Assembly (NCBI RefSeq): GCF_014203225.1
Contig: NZ_JACHIO010000032.1
Location: 1 to 45,524, forward strand
Reading direction: 5' to 3'
Origin: Granulicella mallensis
GTDB taxonomy: Bacteria; Acidobacteriota; Terriglobia; Terriglobales; Acidobacteriaceae
Length of the DNA stretch: 45,524 nt
Positions 39,579 to 45,524 of the stretch are shown one piece after another (the first letter of the stretch is position 1; every line of letters begins with the position of its first letter). Below the pieces are notes generated by a model. It was given only the letters and a program-made list of their open reading frames with translations. It searched no databases and was not told the origin of the DNA. Made by a program: the position numbers and the translations under genes.

Positions 39579-39702
39579 GCTGGGCTACGATTACTTCGCA
39601 ACAAGAGCCGCCGCGAACGCCGCGTTGATTAGCTTCGCCAATCGCAAACGACCTTGCTCCAGCCGCTGGTTCACGGTTGCGAATGTTCACCTAGCGTCGC
39701 TC

Positions 39703-40191
39703 TCAGGTTGCAGCTGTCTCCAGCAGTCCTTGCAGATCAAGTTGCCGCGAATACATCGCGAGTTTATCGTTGACATCCTTCGGCCACTCACTGCGCGGGC
39801 GATCCCAGTAGAGTTCAACTCCGTTGTTGTCGGGATCGCGAAGATAGAGCGCTTCGCTGACACCGTGATCGGCGGTCCCGTCGAGAGGGATCCTGGCTGC
39901 GATCAACCTCTGTAGAGCATTGCCCAGTTCGCGCCGTGTGGGATACAGAATCGCCAGATGATAGAGCCCGGTCGTTCCCAAAGGAGGAGCGGAGCCGCCG
40001 AGGCTCTCCCAGGTATTCAGGCCGATGTGGTGGTGATATCCGCCCGCGGACAGAAACGCAGCGGAGCTTCCCATACGCTGCATTACCTCGAAGCCAAGTA
40101 CACCATGGTAGAAGGCGAGGGAGCGCTCAAGGTCGGCAACGCGCAGATGCACATGACCGATGCGGGTTTCGGGATGGATGGTTTCGCTCAT
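39703..40191 (-). CDS. VOC-family (glyoxalase/extradiol dioxygenase-like) protein
   Basis: 162 residues with two beta-alpha-beta-beta-beta modules of the vicinal oxygen chelate fold. Likely metal ligands are in GHVHLRVADLERSLAFYHGV, in GLYHLAILYPTRREL and in the GVELYWDRPR end (Glu). The sequence is close to CatE-type (catechol 2,3-dioxygenase-like) proteins. Which small molecule it handles is unclear, as aromatic-degradation genes are missing. It is separated from xseA by 49 bp on the same strand. Confidence 0.85.
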   Translation of the reverse strand: MSETIHPETRIGHVHLRVADLERSLAFYHGVLGFEVMQRMGSSAAFLSAGGYHHHIGLNTWESLGGSAPPLGTTGLYHLAILYPTRRELGNALQRLIAARIPLDGTADHGVSEALYLRDPDNNGVELYWDRPRSEWPKDVNDKLAMYSRQLDLQGLLETAAT

Positions 40192-40240
40192 ACAGGAGTG
40201 GATGCCTGGGAGAGGGAAAAGAAGCTGGGTAGGTTAGGGG

Positions 40241-41836
40241 TTATTCTTTGCCGGTGACCCGGGCCCGAAGGCTGCCGTCCGCGAGCCGAGCGACGATAGT
40301 GTCATAGGCCACGACATTTGCTGTAGAGCGCAGCAGCTTGCCATCTGGCCCGTACACCAGCGCATAGCCGCGTTCCAGCACGCGTAGCGGACTAAGCGCT
40401 TCCAGTCGCGATACACAGCGTTCTACCCGTTGGTTTCGCCTCATGGTCGCGGTCGAGCCAACGTTCTGCAGACGTACCTGCAACCGCTCCAGGCGGCGTT
40501 TATCTTCGGCGAGACGCAACGCGACATCCTGCCGCTGCAATCGAGTCGTAAGCCGTGCAAGTCGGTCCTCCTGCGACCGCAGGGTGCGGGCTGCCGCAGA
40601 TTCCGCGCGAAAGCTGAGTTCGTCCAGGCGCTGCTCGCGCCGTCCCAGGGCATCGCGCAAGCGACGCAGAGCAGACTCCGCACTCAGGCGAGAGAATCGC
40701 TGCCGCGCGCGCAGGATCTCGTAGTTGCCTGCACGAAAGACGCGTGAATGCAGCCGTTCCACACGCTCTTCGATGCGATACTGCGCAGCGGTCACCAGTT
40801 CCGCTGCTGCCGAAGGGGTTGGAGCGCAGACGTCCGCCGCCGCGTCGGCGATGGTCGTGTCGGTCGCATGGCCGATGCCTGCGATGACAGGGATCGCGCA
40901 GGCCGCAATCGCACGGGCCACGCCTTCGTCGTCAAAGCCGTGCAGGTCTTCCCAGCTTCCGCCGCCCCGCGCAACGATCAGGACATCTGCTAGCTGAGGA
41001 TGGGCGCTGAACCACTCCACTCCGGCGATGACCTCCTCCGCGCAGCGCGGTCCTTGCACTGCCGCCGGATAGATCAGCAGGTTTACTGCCGCATGGCGGC
41101 GACGGCAGACCTTTACGATGTCGCGCAGCGCGGCTCCCTGCAGGCTGGTGACGACGCCGATGCACTTGGGGAACGCCGGCAGTGGGCGCTCGTTATCGAA
41201 GAGGCCTTCGCGGCGCAGGCGCTCTTTGAGGCGTTGTACGGCGGCGAGCAGGGCTCCCTGGCCGACCTCTTCCATCGCCTCGGCGATGAGCTGCATCTGG
41301 CCGCGGCTCTCGTAGACGCTGACCTGTCCGTGCAGCCGGACGGCATCGCCGTCCTTGGGGCGGAAGCGCAAGAGGGACGCCTGACGGCGGAACATCACGA
41401 CGGAGAGCTGCGCGTTGCCGTCCTTCAGGGTGAAGTAGCAGTGTCCGCTGGCGGCGGGCCTCCAGTTGGAGATCTCGCCATCTACCGTGATCTGCCCATA
41501 GCTGCGTTCGACGAGTCCCCGCACCTCGCGCACGAGGTCGCCGACGGTCCAGACGCGGGCCTCGGCCTGCGGGGCGCTGGGGGTTGGTAGCAGTTCAGGG
41601 CGTGCTATTCGGATCGTTGTGTTCAGGCTGCGGGACTGTTCGGCTATGACGTCCGCTGCCGTTACAGCTTGTTCCTGCTGCGGTTCGGTCGTTTCGTCTG
41701 GGACGTCGTTGAATGCTGGTAGCGTGTCGAACAGCGAGAGGGCTTGTTCAGGCTGCGGGGCCTTCGCGCGAGCGGGGCGGCGGCCGGCGCCGCGGCGCAG
41801 ACTGGCAAAGCTCGGCATGTCGTCGGAATCGGACAT
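40241..41836 (-). CDS. xseA: Exodeoxyribonuclease VII large subunit
   Basis: 531 residues. An OB-fold domain begins at VWTVGDLVREVRGLVERSYG and contains QITVDGEISNWRPAASGHCY. The catalytic domain has the GVVTSLQGAALRDI, DVLIVARGGGSWEDL and GIGHATDTTIADAAAD motifs. A long coiled-coil of Arg/Glu/Leu-rich helices precedes the C-terminal RVLERGYALV motif. ExoVII trims single-stranded DNA in repair, with the small subunit XseB, not found here. ATG 41836 is chosen because upstream sequence (to 42085) is antisense to the next gene; even so, about 75 residues precede the OB fold, more than in E. coli (456 residues total). Confidence 0.93.
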   Translation of the reverse strand: MSDSDDMPSFASLRRGAGRRPARAKAPQPEQALSLFDTLPAFNDVPDETTEPQQEQAVTAADVIAEQSRSLNTTIRIARPELLPTPSAPQAEARVWTVGDLVREVRGLVERSYGQITVDGEISNWRPAASGHCYFTLKDGNAQLSVVMFRRQASLLRFRPKDGDAVRLHGQVSVYESRGQMQLIAEAMEEVGQGALLAAVQRLKERLRREGLFDNERPLPAFPKCIGVVTSLQGAALRDIVKVCRRRHAAVNLLIYPAAVQGPRCAEEVIAGVEWFSAHPQLADVLIVARGGGSWEDLHGFDDEGVARAIAACAIPVIAGIGHATDTTIADAAADVCAPTPSAAAELVTAAQYRIEERVERLHSRVFRAGNYEILRARQRFSRLSAESALRRLRDALGRREQRLDELSFRAESAAARTLRSQEDRLARLTTRLQRQDVALRLAEDKRRLERLQVRLQNVGSTATMRRNQRVERCVSRLEALSPLRVLERGYALVYGPDGKLLRSTANVVAYDTIVARLADGSLRARVTGKE

Positions 41837-41954
41837 CGTGAAGATGAGTTTACTCCGCCAGGCGAGAGCGCTCACTTGTGGAGAGCGCGATGAAAACCGA
41901 TAAAGTTTCGTAATCCCTTTGCCGTCATGCGCTGGAGCCGTTAGAGTGAAATCC

Positions 41955-43172
41955 ATGCACCCCACCGCAATTGTCTTCGGCTGCCTGTTTCTGGCTGGCG
42001 TCCTGCTGGATGCCTTCCAGACCATCATCCTGCCGCGTCGTCCGGTGGGCCGTTTCCGTATCACGAGTCTCTTTATCGTCCTCACCTGGCGCCCCTGGGA
42101 ATACCTGATCGAACACTTTGCCTCGCGCCGGAATCGCGATCAGCTTTACAGCTTCTACGGCCCGCTTTCGCTGCTGATGCTGTTCGTCGTCTGGGCGTTG
42201 CTGCTCGTGACGGCTTACATGTTGATCTACTTCGGCCTGCATGTGCCGTTCTCCGATCCTACCCACCCGGTCACGGCCTTTGAGCATCTGCGCAGTTGTT
42301 TCTATGTCAGCGGAACGACCCTGTTTACCCTGGGTCTCGGCGATGTTCAACCCGCAACGCATGTCGCCCGGATGCTGATCGTGCTCGAATCCGGAACAGG
42401 TCTCGGCTTCGTGGCGTTGGTCATCGGCTATGTGCCGGTGCTGTATACCGCGTTTTCGCAGCGTGAGATCGCGGTTGCCCTGCTGGACGCACGGGCTGGT
42501 TCGCCTCCCGCCGCCGGAGAGTTATTGCAGCGGCACAACTTCAGCGGTGGGCACCACGCGCTCACGCTTTTGCTCGCCGACTGGGAGCGTTGGTGTGCGG
42601 AGATACTCGAGACGCATATCTCGTACCCAATCCTTTGCTACTACCGGTCGCAGCATGACAATCAAAGCTGGTTGTCCGCGCTGACGGCTGTGCTCGATAC
42701 CTGCGCCCTGTTGATCACTACGATCGAAGGCCCCAGCACGCGCCAGGCGCAGCTCACCTTCGCTATCGGACGGCATGCGCTGGTCGATCTCGGGCACGTC
42801 TTTCACCTGGAGAAGAATGAGCAGCGCTATCGCGAGGCTCCCCCGGTGCGTCTGCACGATGACGAGTTTGCGCGCCTCTGCGAGATGCTCGCCGGAGCCG
42901 GTTTCTCGCTCTGCGGGGACGTCGAGTCTCATGAGCGGCTCAGCGCGATTCGCAAGCTTTACGAGCCTCATGCCTGCGCGATGGCAGACTACCTCCATCT
43001 ACAGCTTCCGCTCTGGGCACCACCGCCACCTGATCCTCTGCGTAAGCGCGATGGATGGACGATGGTAGCCAGCCTCCGCACACCCTCAGCCCTCGCAGAC
43101 CGCCTGGCAACGCATGTCAGTGTGCGCTCGACAGCGTCGCATTTGCACGACAATGAGTCGCATCCGTTGTAG
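41955..43172 (+). CDS. Potassium-channel-like membrane protein
   Basis: 405 residues. Three hydrophobic segments (about 4-28, 68-93 and 136-160) surround a pore loop with TLGLGD (125-130), a variant of the TVGYGD selectivity filter of K+ channels. After residue 160 there is a cytoplasmic domain of about 240 residues with no recognised RCK or cyclic-nucleotide motif (it contains GHHALTLLLADWERWCAEIL). The Tyr to Leu change in the filter makes K+ selectivity uncertain. ATG 41955 fits the start of the first span. The gene is divergent from xseA. Confidence 0.75.
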   Translation: MHPTAIVFGCLFLAGVLLDAFQTIILPRRPVGRFRITSLFIVLTWRPWEYLIEHFASRRNRDQLYSFYGPLSLLMLFVVWALLLVTAYMLIYFGLHVPFSDPTHPVTAFEHLRSCFYVSGTTLFTLGLGDVQPATHVARMLIVLESGTGLGFVALVIGYVPVLYTAFSQREIAVALLDARAGSPPAAGELLQRHNFSGGHHALTLLLADWERWCAEILETHISYPILCYYRSQHDNQSWLSALTAVLDTCALLITTIEGPSTRQAQLTFAIGRHALVDLGHVFHLEKNEQRYREAPPVRLHDDEFARLCEMLAGAGFSLCGDVESHERLSAIRKLYEPHACAMADYLHLQLPLWAPPPPDPLRKRDGWTMVASLRTPSALADRLATHVSVRSTASHLHDNESHPL

Positions 43173-43174
43173 GA

Positions 43175-43347
43175 GCAGGAAACAGGAAGTAGGAAACAGC
43201 TAAAGGGGCTATCTTCGGGTGGCCCCTCTAGCTTGCTTATGACGGGAAGAAAAGGCAGACGTTTGCGGTGTTACCCAGACGGCAAAGGCCGCCCGAAGGC
43301 GGCCTCTGCTTTTAGCTGTTTCCTGTTTCCTAATCCCTGTTTCCTGC
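43175..43347. repeat. Palindromic intergenic element with internal terminators
   Basis: The whole gap between two convergent genes is an inverted-repeat structure: GCAGGAAACAGG (43175-43186) with 43336-43347, and AGGAAACAGCTAAA (43191-43204) with 43311-43324, both perfect. Inside lie two hairpins: AGGGGC/GCCCCT (43204-43209, 43222-43227) and AGGCCGCC-CGAA-GGCGGCCT (43286-43305), the latter followed by CTGCTTTT. It probably terminates transcription from both sides. Confidence 0.75.
43286..43313 (+). terminator. Terminator-like hairpin between convergent genes
   Basis: Perfect 8-bp stem AGGCCGCC with GGCGGCCT, CGAA loop, and a nearby TTTT. It can serve the channel gene on the plus strand. Confidence 0.6.
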
Positions 43348-43348
43348 T

Positions 43349-44092
43349 TTACTGCGGTCCACTTGGCTGAGGGTTCAGCTTCTCAGCGGCGAGTGCGCCG
43401 GCGGGGCCAGGATTGCCCTTGGCGTCCTTGTCTTTGTCCTTCAGCTTGGCGTAGATCTCTTTTGCCTTATCGGCCTTGCCTTCGGCGCTGTACAGCTCGG
43501 CCAGCTGGATCTGGGCGAGGCCCGGAGGGACAGTAGAAGCCTTGCCGTTCGAAAGCTCGTTGTAGAGGTCGACAGCCTGGGCATCGCGGTTGGTCTGCTC
43601 ATAGATCTGTGCGAGCGACATCTTCGCAAGAGCGGCGAGGTCGTGGTTCCAGCTTCCGGCAACCTTCTTGAAGGTGTCTTCAGCGGGACCGTTCTGGCCC
43701 TCTTCCATGTAGGTCAGGCCGGAGAAGTAGAGCGCGAGCTTGCCGGACTCTGTCAGGCCGTAGTGCTGGGCAACGCTCTGGAACTGGGCGTTGGCAGCGG
43801 CTGCGCGCTCACTGATCGAGGCATAGCTCTTGGTGCCTGGAGGCAAGGGCTGGCCGGGCATGGCCACGGGGGTCTGATAGGTCTGCATGGCATCGCCGAA
43901 GGCCGTAGCGGCTGCCGTCGAGTGATGCTGGAACAGGACATAACCGCCGACGATGGCAAGGATCACCACTACGGCTGCAACGCCAGCGCCGATGGCTGTC
44001 TGACGATTGTTCTTGGCCCACTCGGCGCCGTGCTCGGTGAGGGTAATGAACTGGTCTGGCTGCTTCAATTCACGCTTGGTCGCGTTATCCAC
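43349..44092 (-). CDS. YfgM-like tetratricopeptide membrane protein
   Basis: 247 residues: a short cytoplasmic start (LKQPDQFITLTEHGAEWAKN), one membrane span (AIGAGVAAVVVILAIVGGYV), then TPR-type helices (NHDLAALAKMSLAQIYEQTN, LAQIQLAELYSAEGKADKAK) and a Lys/Asp/Pro-rich tail. This is the layout of the TPR_21/YfgM family, which links the Sec translocon with periplasmic chaperones. GTG 44092 is preferred because AAGGA lies 10 bp upstream and homologues begin near the KRELKQPD stretch; ATG 44152 or 44365 are in-frame alternatives without a ribosome binding site. Confidence 0.75.
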   Translation of the reverse strand: MDNATKRELKQPDQFITLTEHGAEWAKNNRQTAIGAGVAAVVVILAIVGGYVLFQHHSTAAATAFGDAMQTYQTPVAMPGQPLPPGTKSYASISERAAAANAQFQSVAQHYGLTESGKLALYFSGLTYMEEGQNGPAEDTFKKVAGSWNHDLAALAKMSLAQIYEQTNRDAQAVDLYNELSNGKASTVPPGLAQIQLAELYSAEGKADKAKEIYAKLKDKDKDAKGNPGPAGALAAEKLNPQPSGPQ

Positions 44093-44244
44093 TTGAATTC
44101 CGTCCTTCGAAACATCTGCAAGAGATCGCGGGCCCACCGTCCACGCATCCATCCAGTCTAGCAGTTCGCGGAGCCTGGAGCCCCAAATTGGCGCAAAAGT
44201 AGGAAAACAGGGGAGGATAGGCGTTTGCTGCCGGCCGGGTGCTA

Positions 44245-44273
44245 TTGACACATTCGTTAATAAGTTTTTTATT
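44245..44273 (+). promoter_or_regulatory. Possible promoter upstream of the GvpL/F gene
   Basis: TTGACA (44245-44250), 17 bp, TTTATT (44268-44273). A consensus -35 with a weak -10, about 200 bp before ATG 44478, in the divergent gap with the YfgM-like gene. Confidence 0.35.
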
Positions 44274-44477
44274 CCCTGGGTAACCGTTTTCCCGCTCTTG
44301 CCAATCGTATGAATGAGGGCATAGTATCTGCTCGCAATCGGTTCAGTGCACAATTCCCAGGGCACGCGCCAGGTTGCGCTCGTTCATATGCTTTTTGCTG
44401 TTTTGACGTTTGAAAACAACAAATTACCTGACAGGGCACTTGACCCCCTCAGCGTTTTCAGGAGCGACATAAATTTT

Positions 44478-45227
44478 ATGGCATGGTATGCCTACTGCAT
44501 CGCCGAACGTAGTGCGTTTCCCGAACTGGCACGTCATCGCCGTCCGACCCCATTGACTGGAACTACCGGTCTTTTTGGAAACCAAACCTTCCTTTTCCCA
44601 GCAGCCGATCTTGCGGTCGTCGTCTCCGAGCATCAGCCCGAAGACGCTGCTCGCATGGTGGGGGCCGATGCCCAGTTGGCGGCCCGCGACCACTGTCGTG
44701 TGATCTCCAGTTGTTTCGCCAAATCCACGGTTCTGCCGTTCCGGTTTGGAACCACGTTTGAGGATGACGACGCCCTGCGCCGCTCCGTCCGCTCCAATCA
44801 GCGGCATTTCCTGGCTAACGTCGAGCGTCTGCGCGGCAAGGCCGAGATGCACATCAAGCTCCTGGTGGACGATATCTGTCCGGAGACCAAGGGTATGGGG
44901 CATCAGCCTGCGACGGTCGGCCAGCAGTACCTGTCGCACCTGCGCGAGTCGGCGAGCCGCCAGCGCGAGCGTCAGTCGCGCGCACGGGCGCTCTCGGTGC
45001 AGATGCACCGCATGTTCCTCCCGCTCGCCGAAGAGGTCACCTGCAAGCGCATGGACTCGGGCAAGATGCTGCTGGACATCGCGCACCTGGTGGACAAGAA
45101 GACCGTGGAGCGCTATCAGAACAAGTACAGCACCGCTACGCAGCAGATGAAGGACTGCAACATGCAACTCTCAGGCCCCTGGCCGCCGTATCACTTTGTG
45201 CATCGCGATCAGCGGACGAACGCGTAG
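44478..45227 (+). CDS. GvpL/GvpF-family gas vesicle protein homologue (solitary)
   Basis: 249 residues. The start (MAWYAYCIAERSAFPELARH), the TVLPFRFGTTFEDDDALRRS block, a second-half LDIAHLVDKKTVERYQNKYS helix and the ending LSGPWPPYHFV are those of GvpL/GvpF, a minor gas-vesicle protein needed for shell assembly. No other gvp genes (gvpA, gvpN, gvpO) are in the window. Solitary members are known in non-gas-vesicle bacteria and their role is unclear. ATG 44478 has AGGAG 12 bp upstream; the frame stays open to 44346. A strong terminator follows 19 bp after the stop. Confidence 0.82.
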   Translation: MAWYAYCIAERSAFPELARHRRPTPLTGTTGLFGNQTFLFPAADLAVVVSEHQPEDAARMVGADAQLAARDHCRVISSCFAKSTVLPFRFGTTFEDDDALRRSVRSNQRHFLANVERLRGKAEMHIKLLVDDICPETKGMGHQPATVGQQYLSHLRESASRQRERQSRARALSVQMHRMFLPLAEEVTCKRMDSGKMLLDIAHLVDKKTVERYQNKYSTATQQMKDCNMQLSGPWPPYHFVHRDQRTNA

Positions 45228-45246
45228 GCTACGGTTCGACGTATAA

Positions 45247-45281
45247 GCAAAGGCCCCAGCGATGCTGGGGCCTTTGCTTTT
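45247..45281 (+). terminator. Terminator of the GvpL/F gene
   Basis: Perfect 14-bp stem GCAAAGGCCCCAGC (45247-45260) with its complement (45264-45277), 3-nt loop, then TTTT. Confidence 0.92.
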
Positions 45282-45364
45282 CGTCGTTGAACTGTAGGCG
45301 TGGCATCCTGATTCTGAGGTCGAGTGCCGACCTGTTTCGCCGGGACAGAAGAAAGCAATTCAGT

Positions 45365-45480
45365 CGTTACGGCTACGCCTCCACTTCGGCCTTCGGCAGA
45401 GCGGTGCGGGCCTTTGGCCCGGCGTTTCCGGCATGGCTGAAGCCATGCCCTTGTATCTTGCGATGTGAGGCGTAACGATG
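45365..45480. repeat. Hairpin repeat cluster at the window end
   Basis: Contains CGGGCC-TTT-GGCCCG (45407-45421) and GGCATGGCTGAAGCCATGCC (45430-45449), flanked by imperfect inverted TCGTTAC...GCCTC sequences. The second hairpin shares the GGCTGAAGCC core of the repeats at 17931-17982. The remaining sequence to 45524 shows no gene. Confidence 0.55.
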
Positions 45481-45524
45481 GGTTACGTTTTGGCGGAGAG
45501 GCCGTCATGCCCTGAGGCCAGCGA

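Noticed and set aside
44478..45227. A gas vesicle cluster
   Set aside because: Only one GvpL/F-like gene is present; no gvpA or other partners flank it.
45209..45508. Minus-strand open frame at the window end
   Set aside because: Overlaps the terminator and hairpin repeats and shows no motif.

Overview
The window looks like a chromosomal segment of an Acidobacteriota bacterium, probably family Acidobacteriaceae (Terriglobus/Granulicella/Edaphobacter type). This is inferred from the mix of proteins (Tat-exported phospholipase C, GH105 fusion, GRP-family sugar permease, Uma2 nuclease, orphan radical SAM enzymes, a RAYT transposase) and from the many hairpin repeats in the gaps. It was not tested by a database search.

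Layout. (1) 1-2390 is the start of the classic translation/transcription cluster: end of tuf, rpmG, tRNA-Trp(CCA), secE, nusG, rplK. (2) 2391-24953 is a block of about 22.6 kb of mixed-strand genes that do not belong to that cluster: a TPR protein, a B12-type radical SAM enzyme, an ECF sigma/anti-sigma pair followed by an OmpH/Skp-like protein, an acyltransferase-sugar permease-ribokinase run, a divergent SDR/LysR pair, an SPL-type radical SAM protein, phospholipase C, a secreted TIM-barrel protein, a DUF2062 protein, a GH105 hydrolase fusion, a PlsC-like acyltransferase, a Uma2 nuclease and a GT-C-like membrane protein. (3) 25004-36906 resumes the cluster with its own promoter and structured leader: rplA, rplJ, rplL, rpoB, rpoC, closed by a perfect 16-bp terminator hairpin. 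(4) 36926-38602 holds two direct copies of a ~240-bp palindromic element bracketing a Phd/VapC-type toxin-antitoxin pair, with a RAYT (Y1/HUH) transposase gene 46 bp beyond the second copy. (5) 38838-45227 holds an SDR, a VOC dioxygenase-like protein, xseA, a K+-channel-like protein, a YfgM-like TPR membrane protein and a solitary GvpL/GvpF homologue.

Three features stand out. The rplK-rplA junction, normally adjacent, is split by a large block, and rplA has acquired or kept a promoter and a leader that could be an L1 target. The RNA polymerase beta subunit carries an insertion of about 60 residues with eight cysteines near its N-terminus; its first half has exactly the cysteine spacing of the beta-prime N-terminal zinc ribbon encoded by the next gene. 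The toxin-antitoxin pair is packed between two copies of a long palindromic element next to a plausible mobilising enzyme.

At least seven sequence-distinct inverted-repeat elements fill the intergenic gaps, and one hairpin family (core GGCTGAAGCC) appears both near 17.9 kb and near 45.4 kb.
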